DNA of 64,000 bases from Gammaproteobacteria bacterium (GTDB lineage Bacteria; Pseudomonadota; Gammaproteobacteria; Burkholderiales; Gallionellaceae), in the NCBI GenBank assembly GCA_018814405.1, contig JAHIZO010000010.1:62001-126000 (forward strand). The letters run 5' to 3'. The notes beneath the pieces were generated by a model that was given only the letters and a program-made list of their open reading frames with translations, was not told the DNA's origin and ran no database searches. Made by a program: the position numbers and the translations under genes. Shown one piece after another: positions 1 through 9,252 of this stretch (the first letter of the stretch is position 1; each line of letters opens with the position of its first letter).

Positions 1-366
1 ATGCGGCGTAGCAAGTTCGCATACTGTTTTGAGAACACTCTAGGGCCGGATAACTACATCACGGAAAAGATATTCGATAGTTTCCTGAGCGGGTGTGTGC
101 CAGTGTACTGGGGTGCTGAGAACGTGCTGGAGCACATCCCGGAAGATTGCTTCATAGATCGCAGGGACTTTGAAGGCACAGCGGGAGTTCACCATCACTT
201 GCTGCAGATCGGGTCTGAGCGGTATGCAAGTTATCAAAAGGCGATCACGAACTATTTGCACAGTGACCAGGCACAACGATTCAGCGCCGGCCAGTTCGTG
301 TCGCGTATCGCAGAACATATAATGCAGGACTTGAAACAGCATCCTGACTACGAGACGGACCAATGA
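1..366 (+). CDS. GT10 (alpha-1,3-fucosyltransferase-type) glycosyltransferase, C-terminal part
   Basis: This is the C-terminal 121 residues of a family GT10 glycosyltransferase, which moves fucose or a similar 6-deoxyhexose from a GDP-sugar to a glycan. The conserved GT10 donor-binding block is visible at residues 5-38: KFAYCFENT, then YITEKIFDSFLSG, then CVPVYWG. Family members run to roughly 300 residues or more, so the true start lies left of the window and the ATG at base 1 is probably an internal Met. The stop overlaps the next gene by ATGA. GDP-sugar genes downstream (7106-9216) fit a GDP-6-deoxysugar donor. Confidence 0.85.
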   Translation: MRRSKFAYCFENTLGPDNYITEKIFDSFLSGCVPVYWGAENVLEHIPEDCFIDRRDFEGTAGVHHHLLQIGSERYASYQKAITNYLHSDQAQRFSAGQFVSRIAEHIMQDLKQHPDYETDQ

Positions 367-1235
367 GCGACATCGTCATCTTTTGCAAAAGCTACCACCG
401 TGACCTTGAGCGCGCAGTGGTCATGGCGGAGAGTGTGCGTCGCTACAACCGGGAAGGATTGCCGCTATATATCTCGGTGCCGCAGTGCGACCTTAATTTG
501 TTTCAGCGACGCATCGGCACGCAGGGAATCAACTGGCTGTGTGACGAAGACGTCATCCGCGCTAATCCCTCTCTTGATATGCAGGCCTATCTTGCCTTGC
601 CGGGACACATTTCCCAGCAGGTGGTGAAGGCGGAGTTCTGGCGCGTCAATCCCGCGCCCAATAGTGTTTGTATCGATTCGGACTCGCGTTTCATCCGTGA
701 TTTCTTTGCCAGCGATTTCCTGGCACCTGACGGCACGCCATACACCATATTGCATGAGGGAAAGCCCTTCATCGAATTTTGCCTGACGCACGGCATACGC
801 GAGACGGAACGGCATTTCGAGGCCTTGTGTGAAGATATGCGCAAGGTGTTCGGGCGGGTAGGTCCCTCCTACGCATTCAATCCCTTTCCGGTGATCTGGA
901 GTCGCAAGGTGTGGCAGGATTTGCAGGTGCAGCTGGAAGAAGAGGGCAGCGATATCATGCGCGCCATCGTCGCCCACCCCTATGAGTCTTCCTGGTATGG
1001 CGAGGCGCTACTGAAACATCGTTCTATACCACTGCTGCCAAAAGAGCCGATCTTCAAAGCGTATCTGTACTTCGAGGAATACGAGCGCGACAAGCGCGAC
1101 GGTATGACAGAGGAGATGCTCGCGCGCTTCTATCTGGGCGTGGTCTACCAGTCGAACTGGTATCCTCACCGCCTGAAGTTTCTGAAACGTATTGCCTATA
1201 AGTTGAAGCGGCGTATGCAACGCTATCGCAACTGA
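363..1235 (+). CDS. DUF6492-type putative glycosyltransferase
   Basis: A 290-residue soluble protein that begins [18 protein letters not shown], matching the opening of DUF6492 proteins found in polysaccharide clusters and thought to be GT-A-like transferases. An acidic [12 protein letters not shown] segment near residues 98-109 could be the nucleotide-sugar/metal-binding DxD site (inference). The ATG overlaps the stop of the upstream GT10 gene by 4 nt, so translation is coupled. The C-terminus is strongly basic ([16 protein letters not shown]), which suggests peripheral membrane association. Substrate is unknown. Confidence 0.6.
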   Translation: MSDIVIFCKSYHRDLERAVVMAESVRRYNREGLPLYISVPQCDLNLFQRRIGTQGINWLCDEDVIRANPSLDMQAYLALPGHISQQVVKAEFWRVNPAPNSVCIDSDSRFIRDFFASDFLAPDGTPYTILHEGKPFIEFCLTHGIRETERHFEALCEDMRKVFGRVGPSYAFNPFPVIWSRKVWQDLQVQLEEEGSDIMRAIVAHPYESSWYGEALLKHRSIPLLPKEPIFKAYLYFEEYERDKRDGMTEEMLARFYLGVVYQSNWYPHRLKFLKRIAYKLKRRMQRYRN

Positions 1236-1255
1236 CAAGTACACAGAGGTATCCA

Positions 1256-2026
1256 ATGAAAGCAGTCATTCTTGCAGGGGGTCTAGGCACACGCATCAGC
1301 GAAGAGACTTCGCTGCGCCCCAAGCCCATGGTGGAGATCGGCGGCAAGCCGGTGCTGTGGCATATCATGAAGATGTATTCGGCCCATGGCATCAACGAGT
1401 TCGTCGTTTGTTGCGGCTACAAGGGCTATCTGATCAAGGAGTATTTCGCCAATTACTTCCTGCATACATCCGATGTCACCTTCGATATGCAGCACAATCA
1501 GATGGAGGTGCACCAGCGCTTTGCCGAGCCGTGGAAAGTGACGCTGGTCGATACCGGCGAGAACACCATGACCGGTGGGCGGTTGAAGCGGGTGCGCGAC
1601 CACCTTGGCGAAGAAGATTTCTGTTTTACCTACGGTGATGGCGTGAGCGACGTGGACATCACGGAATCACTTTCCTTCCACCGCCGCCATGGCCGGTTGG
1701 CGACGCTGACGGGTGTACAGCCGCCGGGACGCTTTGGCGTGCTCAACATCACGGGTGATCATGTGACGAGCTTCGAGGAGAAGCCGCACGGCGATGGAGG
1801 CTGGGTGAATGGCGGATTCTTTGTGTTATCCCCCAAGGTGATCGACCTGATCGAGAACGATACGACTGTCTGGGAGCGCGGCCCGATGGAGCAGCTGGCA
1901 CGGGAAGATCAGCTCTCGGCCTACCTGCACCATGGATTCTGGCAGCCCATGGATACGTTGCGTGACAAGAACCATCTCGAAGAGCTGTGGCAATCCGGCA
2001 AGGCGCCATGGAAGATGTGGAAATGA
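1256..2026 (+). CDS. rfbF: Glucose-1-phosphate cytidylyltransferase
   Basis: Makes CDP-D-glucose from CTP and glucose-1-phosphate, the first step of CDP-3,6-dideoxyhexose synthesis. The 256-residue length is typical. The N-terminal nucleotidyltransferase signature [19 protein letters not shown] is followed by [19 protein letters not shown], and YGDGVSDVD supplies the metal-binding acidic site. The WNGGFF-type motif ([12 protein letters not shown]) is present. An AGAGGTATCC stretch just upstream of the ATG supplies a Shine-Dalgarno. The stop overlaps the rfbG start (ATGA at 2023). Also called ddhA or ascA in other systems. Confidence 0.95.
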   Translation: MKAVILAGGLGTRISEETSLRPKPMVEIGGKPVLWHIMKMYSAHGINEFVVCCGYKGYLIKEYFANYFLHTSDVTFDMQHNQMEVHQRFAEPWKVTLVDTGENTMTGGRLKRVRDHLGEEDFCFTYGDGVSDVDITESLSFHRRHGRLATLTGVQPPGRFGVLNITGDHVTSFEEKPHGDGGWVNGGFFVLSPKVIDLIENDTTVWERGPMEQLAREDQLSAYLHHGFWQPMDTLRDKNHLEELWQSGKAPWKMWK

Positions 2027-3087
2027 ACGTCGAATTCTGGCGCGGCAAGAAGGTGTTCCTGACCGGCCACACCGGCTTCAAGGGCGGTTGGCTGAGTCTG
2101 TGGTTACAACAGCTCGGAGCAGAGGTGACCGGCTATGCTTTGCAGCCACCGACAAATCCAAGCCTGTTCGAAGTCGCGAACGTTGCGCAGGGTATGACCT
2201 CAATCATCGGCGACATCCGTGACGCGGAAGCGCTGAGCAAAGCCATGCGTGACGCAGAACCCGACATCGTCATTCACATGGCCGCGCAGCCGTTGGTGCG
2301 CTACTCCTATGTGAACCCGGTAGAGACCTATTCCACCAATGTGATGGGCACGGTACACCTGCTGGAAGCGGTGCGGCAGACACCTTCGGTGCGCGCCGTG
2401 GTGAACGTCACCAGCGACAAGTGCTATGACAACAAGGAATGGGTGTGGGGTTATCGCGAGAACGAAGCCATGGGCGGCTTCGACCCTTACAGCAACAGCA
2501 AGGGTTGTGCTGAGCTGGTGACCTCGGCATACCGCAATTCATTCTTCAATCCAGAGAAATATGCAGACCATCGCGTGGCGCTTGCGACCGGCCGCGCCGG
2601 TAACGTCATCGGTGGCGGCGATTGGGCGGACGACCGTTTAATCCCCGATATCCTGCGTGCCATCAGCGATAACAAGCCGGTCGTGATCCGCAGTCCGCAT
2701 GCGATCCGCCCCTGGCAGCATGTGCTGGAGCCGCTGTCCGGCTATCTGCTATTGGCGGAAAAGCTGTACACACAAGGAGTCACTTATGCCGAAGGCTGGA
2801 ACTTTGGCCCAAGTGACGAGGACGCGAAACCAGTGCAGTGGATCGTCGAGCAACTTACTGCGCAATGGGGTGAAGGTGCGAGCTGGCAACTGGACGCGGG
2901 TGAGCATCCACACGAAGCGCATTACCTCAAGCTGGATTGCTCCAAGGCCCGGATGCGCCTCGACTGGCAGTCGCGCTGGCATCTGGACCATACGCTGGAG
3001 ATGATCGTCGCTTGGCAACAAGCATGGCTGGCGCAGCAGGATATGCACAGCTTCACCCTGAAACAGATCGAACAATACGCACAGTGA
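2023..3087 (+). CDS. rfbG: CDP-glucose 4,6-dehydratase
   Basis: NAD-dependent SDR that converts CDP-D-glucose to CDP-4-keto-6-deoxy-D-glucose. From the ATG at 2023 it is 354 residues and opens [22 protein letters not shown], with the Rossmann glycine motif TGHTGFKG. The substrate-fixing [10 protein letters not shown] and the catalytic YSNSK ([10 protein letters not shown]) follow. An in-frame ATG exists at 1987, but that would extend the protein into rfbF. The ATGA overlap at 2023 and alignment with known RfbG N-termini favour 2023. Confidence 0.94.
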   Translation: MNVEFWRGKKVFLTGHTGFKGGWLSLWLQQLGAEVTGYALQPPTNPSLFEVANVAQGMTSIIGDIRDAEALSKAMRDAEPDIVIHMAAQPLVRYSYVNPVETYSTNVMGTVHLLEAVRQTPSVRAVVNVTSDKCYDNKEWVWGYRENEAMGGFDPYSNSKGCAELVTSAYRNSFFNPEKYADHRVALATGRAGNVIGGGDWADDRLIPDILRAISDNKPVVIRSPHAIRPWQHVLEPLSGYLLLAEKLYTQGVTYAEGWNFGPSDEDAKPVQWIVEQLTAQWGEGASWQLDAGEHPHEAHYLKLDCSKARMRLDWQSRWHLDHTLEMIVAWQQAWLAQQDMHSFTLKQIEQYAQ

Positions 3088-3097
3088 GAGAAACATC

Positions 3098-4414
3098 ATG
3101 AGCACCAAAGAACAACTCCGCAGCCAGATCGCAGATCTCGTCAAACAATATGCCGACCTCGCCTATGCGCCCAGCGCATTCGAAGCGGGCAAGCATGCCG
3201 TGCCGCCTTCGGGCAAAGTACTCGGCGCTGCCGAACTGCAGAACATGGTGGAAGCTTCGCTCGACGGCTGGCTGACGACCGGCCGCTTCAACGACGCTTT
3301 CGAGAAGCGCCTCACCGAATTCCTTGGGGTGAAGCATGCGCTCACCACCAACTCCGGCTCTTCCGCCAACCTGTTGGCTTTCACCGCACTCACCTCGCAC
3401 AAGCTGGGCGAACGCGCCATCCAGCCGGGCGACGAAGTCATCTCGGTGGCGGCGGGTTTCCCCACCACGGTGAACCCCATCCTGCAATTCGGTGCAGTGC
3501 CGGTGTTCGTCGATGTGCAACTCGGCACCTACAACATCGACCCGGCCAAGCTCGAAGCGGCGATCACACCCAAGACCAAAGCCATCATGCTGGCCCACAC
3601 TCTGGGAAATCCCTACGACTTGGGCGCCATCACCGCGCTGGCCAAGAAACACAATCTGTGGCTGATCGAAGATTGCTGCGATGCGCTGGGTTCCACATAC
3701 AACGGCAAACTGTGCGGCACTTTCGGCGACATCGGCACACTGAGCTTTTACCCCGCCCACCACATCACCATGGGCGAAGGCGGGGCGGTGTTCACCGACA
3801 ACGACCAGCTGCGCCAGATCGTCGAATCGATCCGCGACTGGGGCCGCGACTGCTACTGCCAGCCTGGCAAGGACAACACCTGCGGCAAACGCTTCTGCCA
3901 GAAACTGGGCGACTTGCCCTACGGCTACGACCACAAGTACACCTATTCCCATTTGGGCTACAACCTGAAGATCTCAGACATGCAGGCCGCCTGTGCACTG
4001 GCGCAGATGGACCGGGTGGAGGAATTCATCGCCGCGCGCAAGGCGAACTTCGCATACCTGAAGAACGGCCTGAAGAACTGCGAAGAATTCCTGCTGCTGC
4101 CCGAGGCGACGCCCAACAGCGATCCGTCCTGGTTCGGCTTCCCTATCACCATCAAGGCGGACGCGGGCATCAACCGCGTCGACCTGCTGCAATACTTCGA
4201 CCAACACAAGATCGGCACGCGCCTGCTTTTCGCCGGCAACCTGACGCGTCAGCCCTACATGCAAGGTCGCAACTTCCGCATCGCGGGCGAACTGACCAAC
4301 ACCGATATCGTGATGAACGATACTTTCTGGATCGGCGTGTATCCGGGATTGAGTCGTGAGATGCTGGACTTCGTCATTGAGAAGCTCGAAGCGTTCTTCG
4401 GTCTGAACTTCTGA
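3098..4414 (+). CDS. rfbH: CDP-4-keto-6-deoxyglucose 3-dehydratase (E1, PMP and [2Fe-2S] dependent)
   Basis: Removes the C-3 hydroxyl of CDP-4-keto-6-deoxyglucose. 438 residues, aminotransferase fold. Two diagnostic features are visible. The PLP-lysine of normal aminotransferases is replaced by His ([14 protein letters not shown], His221). The iron-sulfur ligands form C194-X57-C252-X1-C254-X7-C262, exactly the spacing known for the Yersinia E1 enzyme. The gene starts 10 nt after rfbG with GAGAGAAACATC upstream. The partner reductase E3 (ascD/ddhD) is not in this window. Confidence 0.95.
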   Translation: MSTKEQLRSQIADLVKQYADLAYAPSAFEAGKHAVPPSGKVLGAAELQNMVEASLDGWLTTGRFNDAFEKRLTEFLGVKHALTTNSGSSANLLAFTALTSHKLGERAIQPGDEVISVAAGFPTTVNPILQFGAVPVFVDVQLGTYNIDPAKLEAAITPKTKAIMLAHTLGNPYDLGAITALAKKHNLWLIEDCCDALGSTYNGKLCGTFGDIGTLSFYPAHHITMGEGGAVFTDNDQLRQIVESIRDWGRDCYCQPGKDNTCGKRFCQKLGDLPYGYDHKYTYSHLGYNLKISDMQAACALAQMDRVEEFIAARKANFAYLKNGLKNCEEFLLLPEATPNSDPSWFGFPITIKADAGINRVDLLQYFDQHKIGTRLLFAGNLTRQPYMQGRNFRIAGELTNTDIVMNDTFWIGVYPGLSREMLDFVIEKLEAFFGLNF

Positions 4415-4430
4415 CACGACAGGACCTGCA

Positions 4431-6140
4431 TTGAAAGCCTCCGACGCACTCGCCAGATTCCTGATCGCCCACCGGGTGCATACCTGTTTCGAGCTGGTGG
4501 GCGGCATGATCACCCACATGCTCGACAGCTTGGCTGAATCCGGGCAGTTCAACATCATCTCAATGCATCACGAGCAGTCAGCGGCTTTTGCGGCCGAGGG
4601 TGTGGCCCGCTACAGCAAAGGCAAGACTGTCGCCGTTGCCATGGGCACCAGCGGGCCGGGTGCCACCAATATGGTCACCGGCATCGGCGATTGCTGGTTC
4701 GATTCAGTGCCATGTCTATTCATTACCGGTCAGGTCAATACGCGCGAACTTAAGGGCGAGCGCGTTATCCGTCAGCAAGGCTTCCAGGAGCTGGACATCG
4801 TCGAGGTGGTGAAGTCGCTGACCAAATACGCGGCACGGGTGGAAAGTGCGGAAGCGCTGCTGCCCGAGCTGCACAAAGCCTTGTCGGCGGCGTTGAGCGG
4901 GCGGCAGGGACCGGTACTGCTGGATATCCCCAACGACGTGCAGCGGACCGAGCTCCCGGATGCGCTGGTCGAGAAATGGTTGGCCATGCCGCTGGATATT
5001 GCGCCGGCCTCGCAAGTGTCGGCGGGGGATCTGGAACAGATAACAGCCCTGTGCAAATCGGCCAAACGTCCGCTCATCTGTGTCGGAGGCGGCGCCCGCT
5101 GGTCCGATGCCATGGATGACTGGCTGGCGCAGGCAGACCGGTTCGGCATCCCCTGCGTGGCTACGCTCATGGGGCATGAGCGTGTGGTGGCGCGCGGCAA
5201 CTACTTCAACATGATCGGCAGCTACGGCAACCGTGAGGCGAACTGGGCGGTGCAGAACTGCGATCTGCTGATCGTGCTGGGGGCGCGGTTGGATGTGCGG
5301 CAGACCGGATCGGATGTTGAGGATTTCGCCCGTCATGCGCGTGTCATCCAGGTCGACATCGATCCCGCGCAACTGAACAATCGCGTGCATGCCGACCTGA
5401 GCGTCTGTGCGACGGTTGAGAGTTTCTTCCAGACATTTCCCCTGCGGGACGATGTGTTCCCAAGCTTGGACAATGGCTGGTTGACCGAGCTTGAGCGTCT
5501 GCGCGAGATGGCAGGCGCAAATGAATATGCAGACTGGAAGATCAGCCCGAGCGAGCTATTCAAGAAACTGAACAGGATTCTGGCTAAGCGGCCGGTCGAC
5601 TACGTTTGCGATGTTGGCAACCACCAGATGTGGGCCGCGCAGAGTTTGCGCTTGTCGCCCGAGCAGGCTGTCCATTACAGCGGCGGCATGGGCGCGATGG
5701 GCTTCGCTTTCCCGGCCGCATTGGGCATCGCGGTCGAATCCAGGGGCAAGGTCGTGGTGATCACCGGCGATGGCAGCTTGCAGATCAACATCCAGGAACT
5801 CGATACGCTAAAGCGCATGGACCTGGATGTGACCATCATCGTCTTGAACAATGTCGTACTAGGCATGGTCAAGAATTTTCAGGACATGTATTTTGACGGG
5901 CGCAACCAATCGACCCAGAAGGGTTACAGCAGCCCCGACTTCACGGATATCGCCAGAGCGTACGGAATCGCCGCGCAACGTATCAGCAGCGCCGCTGACA
6001 TGGATCGGGTGCTGCCGTTGATCGCCGACCACAAGGGGCCGCTACTCATCGAAGTGATGATGGAAGGGGCGACGGAATGCCGACCGCGTCTGGCATTCGG
6101 GTCGAAGCTGGACGAGCAGTATCCCAAACTGGCCGACTGA
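4431..6140 (+). CDS. ThDP-dependent carboligase, acetolactate synthase-like (YerE-like)
   Basis: 569-residue thiamine-diphosphate enzyme of the acetolactate-synthase fold. The activating glutamate is in MHHEQSAAFAAEG (Glu48), and the metal/ThDP motif is GDGSLQIN (446-449), followed by VIVLNN-type residues near 465-475. In Yersinia pseudotuberculosis O:VI, YerE transfers a two-carbon unit from pyruvate to CDP-4-keto-3,6-dideoxyglucose; its place directly after rfbFGH suggests the same job here (inference). It starts with TTG at 4431 behind AGGACC. A biosynthetic acetolactate synthase is less likely because no ilvN/ilvC neighbours are present. Confidence 0.75.
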   Translation: MKASDALARFLIAHRVHTCFELVGGMITHMLDSLAESGQFNIISMHHEQSAAFAAEGVARYSKGKTVAVAMGTSGPGATNMVTGIGDCWFDSVPCLFITGQVNTRELKGERVIRQQGFQELDIVEVVKSLTKYAARVESAEALLPELHKALSAALSGRQGPVLLDIPNDVQRTELPDALVEKWLAMPLDIAPASQVSAGDLEQITALCKSAKRPLICVGGGARWSDAMDDWLAQADRFGIPCVATLMGHERVVARGNYFNMIGSYGNREANWAVQNCDLLIVLGARLDVRQTGSDVEDFARHARVIQVDIDPAQLNNRVHADLSVCATVESFFQTFPLRDDVFPSLDNGWLTELERLREMAGANEYADWKISPSELFKKLNRILAKRPVDYVCDVGNHQMWAAQSLRLSPEQAVHYSGGMGAMGFAFPAALGIAVESRGKVVVITGDGSLQINIQELDTLKRMDLDVTIIVLNNVVLGMVKNFQDMYFDGRNQSTQKGYSSPDFTDIARAYGIAAQRISSAADMDRVLPLIADHKGPLLIEVMMEGATECRPRLAFGSKLDEQYPKLAD

Positions 6141-6150
6141 GCGGGGTGAG

Positions 6151-7086
6151 ATGAAGATAGCGATACTGGGAGCGACCAGCCAGATAGCCAGAGACCTCAT
6201 CCTCTCGTTCTCGCACGAAGCTGGGAAGCAGTTGTTCCTGTTCGCCAGACGCCCAGCGGAGGTCGAAGGGTGGCTGGCAACCAATGGAATCAAAGGCCGT
6301 TACCCGGTCGCCGATTTTTCCGGATTCGGTATGCAGGACTTTGATGCGGTCATCAATTTCGTCGGCGCAGGAGACCCGGCACAGATCGCATCCATGGGCA
6401 GTTCCATTCTGGACGTCACACTGCGCTTCGACGAGATGGTGCTGAGCTACCTGGAATCGCATCCTGCCTGTCGCTACCTGTTCCTGAGCAGCGGGGCAGC
6501 CTATGGTTCGAACTTCTCCGAGCCTGCCAGCCGCGACACACCAGCTATTATCAAGATAAACGACCTTGCGCCGCACGAGTGGTACGGTGTGGCGAAGCTG
6601 CATGCCGAATGCCGGCATCGGGCGCATCCCAGCCTTTGCATCTTCGATATCCGCGTGTTCAATTACTTCAGCCGCACGCAGGACATCGAAGCGCGTTTCT
6701 TGATCACAGATATGCTGCGCGCCATCCGTGATGGCTCGGTGTTGAAGACGAGTGCAGACTACATCGTGCGCGACTATCTGCATCCATCTGACTTTCACTC
6801 ACTGGTGAATGCTCTGTTATCCGCCCCTGCGAACAACACAGCGGTGGATTGTTACAGCAGGGCCCCAATAGACAAATCGACCCTGCTGGCTGCCATGCGT
6901 GATCACTTCGGGCTAAGCTATGAAGTGGTCGGACAGTCTGCCACTGTTAACGCGACTGGCAGCAAGCCGCATTACTATGCTGTGAATCGGCGTGCAGCAG
7001 AGTTTGGGTATTTGCCCGTCTGGACCTCGCTGGAGGGCTTGTTGAGCGAAGCAGAACTTATTCTGGACAAAAGTAAGCAGATTTGA
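6151..7086 (+). CDS. NAD(P)-dependent SDR epimerase/reductase (YerF-like candidate)
   Basis: 311-residue extended SDR. The N-terminus MKIAILGATSQIARDL forms the Rossmann turn, with Ser where a second glycine is usual. LSSGAAYGS and WYGVAKLHAE supply the Ser and YxxxK catalytic residues, and FDIRVFNYFS is the substrate-binding NxY/F-type region. It begins 10 nt after the carboligase behind GGGGTGAG. In yersiniose synthesis YerF reduces the ketone on the newly attached two-carbon branch; position and fold suit that role, but the exact substrate is inferred. Confidence 0.7.
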   Translation: MKIAILGATSQIARDLILSFSHEAGKQLFLFARRPAEVEGWLATNGIKGRYPVADFSGFGMQDFDAVINFVGAGDPAQIASMGSSILDVTLRFDEMVLSYLESHPACRYLFLSSGAAYGSNFSEPASRDTPAIIKINDLAPHEWYGVAKLHAECRHRAHPSLCIFDIRVFNYFSRTQDIEARFLITDMLRAIRDGSVLKTSADYIVRDYLHPSDFHSLVNALLSAPANNTAVDCYSRAPIDKSTLLAAMRDHFGLSYEVVGQSATVNATGSKPHYYAVNRRAAEFGYLPVWTSLEGLLSEAELILDKSKQI

Positions 7087-7105
7087 CTACGAACGGAAGC
7101 GCTAT

Positions 7106-8047
7106 ATGACGTTAAACAGAACAGCAAGGATATTTGTCGCAGGTCATCGCGGTATGGTGGGCGCAGCCACGTTGCACCTTCTGCAGCAGCAGGGCTTTAC
7201 TAACCTTGTGACCGCAGGAAGCAGGGAGCTTGATCTGACCAACCAACTCTCCGTCAACGACTTCTTCTGCAATGAGAAGCCAGAGGCAGTAATCATGTGT
7301 GCGGCCAAAGTGGGAGGTATACAAGCCAATATTGAAAACCCGGCCACATTCTTGCTCGACAACCTGCAGATGCAGAACAACGTGATGGCTGCATCACTGA
7401 AGCATGACGTGAAGCATTTCGTCTTTCTTGGTAGTTCCTGTATCTATCCAAGGGAATGTCCGCAGCCTATGAAAGAGGAGTATTTGCTCACCGGGAAACT
7501 TGAACCGACCAACGAAGGCTATGCCATAGCCAAGATTGCTGGGATAAAGTTGCTCGAAGGGATGCACAAGCAATACGGCTTCAACAGCATCAGCTTGATG
7601 CCGTGTAACCTGTATGGTCCCAATGACTCGTTCGACCTGCAACACTCGCATGTACTGTCCGCGCTGGTGAAGCGCTTCGAGGACGCACGGATGGCTAACG
7701 CAGCCTCGATTACCCTCTGGGGAACGGGGATCGCACGGCGTGAGTTCATGCATGTGGATGATATGGCACGGGCGATCCTATTCATGATTGAGAACTACAA
7801 GGAGAGTCGCTTCATCAATATCGGCGTCGGGGAAGACATCAGCATCAAGGAGTTGGCCGAAACGGTGGCAGCCATGACCGGTTTTATGGGCGAGATACTA
7901 TGGGATAATTCCAAGCCCGACGGTATGCTTAAAAAATGCATGGATGTCAGCCGCATGAAGGCTTTGGGATTCATGCCTCAGATAACGCTGAATGCAGGAA
8001 TTGGGCAGATGATAGAAATATACAGAGGACTGAAAGCCACGCCATGA
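7106..8047 (+). CDS. GDP-L-fucose synthase or GDP-L-colitose synthase (epimerase/reductase)
   Basis: 313-residue SDR very like Fcl/WcaG. It has FVAGHRGMVGAA (NADP-binding), GSSCIYPRECPQPM with the catalytic Cys, YAIAKIAG (YxxxK), and NLYGPND with a following SHVLSAL His. Fcl makes GDP-L-fucose from GDP-4-keto-6-deoxymannose; ColC, a close relative, makes GDP-L-colitose after 3-deoxygenation. Its stop overlaps the ColD-like gene (ATGA at 8044), which favours ColC, while GT10/GT11 neighbours also suit fucose. gmd and manC are not seen in the window. Confidence 0.85.
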   Translation: MTLNRTARIFVAGHRGMVGAATLHLLQQQGFTNLVTAGSRELDLTNQLSVNDFFCNEKPEAVIMCAAKVGGIQANIENPATFLLDNLQMQNNVMAASLKHDVKHFVFLGSSCIYPRECPQPMKEEYLLTGKLEPTNEGYAIAKIAGIKLLEGMHKQYGFNSISLMPCNLYGPNDSFDLQHSHVLSALVKRFEDARMANAASITLWGTGIARREFMHVDDMARAILFMIENYKESRFINIGVGEDISIKELAETVAAMTGFMGEILWDNSKPDGMLKKCMDVSRMKALGFMPQITLNAGIGQMIEIYRGLKATP

Positions 8048-9216
8048 TTCCATTGATGAAGAATGCGTTCCTTAACGAATATGAAACTAAGAAGGCGCTG
8101 GCGGAATTCATCCTGCAAGCGAGCCGCCTTAGTATGGATGCTGAATGTCTCAAATTCGAGCGCAAGTTCGCTGAATACCAAGGCCGCAAGGAGGCCGTGC
8201 TGTTCAACAGCGGGGGGAGCGCCAATCTGGCTATGCTCCAGGCTTTGAAGAATCTTGGGCTCCTGAAAGAGGGTGACAAGGTCGGATTCTCGGCTCTGAC
8301 TTGGTCCACCAATACAATGCCTATCATCCAAATGGGGCTGGTGCCTGTCGCAATCGATTGCGAGATTTCAACGCTCAACGTGATGTCTCATAATCTTGAG
8401 GCACGATTGGAACAGACTGAGCTCAAGGCACTGTTCCTGACCAATGTTCTTGGCTTCACCGGGGACATTGAACGCATCCAGACGATCTGTCGCGAGCGTG
8501 GACTCATTCTTCTGGAGGACAATTGCGAATCACTCGGCACGGAACTTCCCTGCGGCAAGGCCGGTAACTTCGGCATGGGTGCCAGCTTCTCCTTCTTCGT
8601 CGCGCATCACATGTCGACCATTGAAGGCGGCATGGTTTGTACGGACGATCAGGAATTCGCTGAGATGTTGCGCATCGTTCGAGCCAATGGGTGGGACAGA
8701 AACCTCACCGCACAGCAGCAGCACAAATGGCGCCAGAAATTCAAAATCACCTCGGAATTCGAGGCTAAATATACTTTTTATGACCTCGGCTTCAATCTCA
8801 GGCCCACTGAAATTACAGGGTTCCTCGGGCAATATCAGATGCAATTCCTCGACCAGAACATCAAGTGCAGAGAGGATAATTACTTGCGGCTTGAGAAGTT
8901 GGTTCTGCAGAATGATGACTTGGTCCCGCTGAATCATGCTCACATCAATACGTTGTCTACTTTCGCCATCCCCGTTGTGTGCAAGACGCCGCAACTGCGC
9001 AATCAATACCTTGCCAGATTTTCAGGGGCGGGCATTGAGATACGCCCCATGATCGCAGGCAACATGCAACGCCAACCCTTCTTCGGGAAATATGTGCAAG
9101 AGCGCTACGAGCTGCCGGGCACGGATTTCCTGCATGACAACGGCTTTTATTGCGGAAACTATCCAGAGCTTTCTGAAACCGATCTCGAAACCATTTCGAG
9201 CTGCCTGTATTCTTAG
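8044..9216 (+). CDS. colD: GDP-4-keto-6-deoxy-D-mannose 3-dehydratase (ColD-like)
   Basis: 390-residue DegT/DnrJ-family PMP enzyme that removes the C-3 hydroxyl of GDP-4-keto-6-deoxymannose on the way to colitose. The start at 8044 overlaps the upstream stop (ATGA); a longer in-frame extension to 7936 would lie inside that gene. The catalytic lysine is replaced by His (FFVAHHMSTIEGG, His188), the same residue number as in E. coli ColD (388 aa). Other ColD-like blocks are ALTWSTNTMPIIQ, LLEDNCESLG and IRPMIAGNMQ. No iron-sulfur CxC motif is present, unlike RfbH. Confidence 0.82.
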   Translation: MIPLMKNAFLNEYETKKALAEFILQASRLSMDAECLKFERKFAEYQGRKEAVLFNSGGSANLAMLQALKNLGLLKEGDKVGFSALTWSTNTMPIIQMGLVPVAIDCEISTLNVMSHNLEARLEQTELKALFLTNVLGFTGDIERIQTICRERGLILLEDNCESLGTELPCGKAGNFGMGASFSFFVAHHMSTIEGGMVCTDDQEFAEMLRIVRANGWDRNLTAQQQHKWRQKFKITSEFEAKYTFYDLGFNLRPTEITGFLGQYQMQFLDQNIKCREDNYLRLEKLVLQNDDLVPLNHAHINTLSTFAIPVVCKTPQLRNQYLARFSGAGIEIRPMIAGNMQRQPFFGKYVQERYELPGTDFLHDNGFYCGNYPELSETDLETISSCLYS

Positions 9217-9252
9217 CAGTGCAGCCTGCATGTTGTACTGGAGCCGCTATCC

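Noticed and set aside
3658-4359. 233-residue + strand frame overlapping rfbH
   Set aside because: Out of frame with the well-supported rfbH and composed mostly of Arg, His and Pro.
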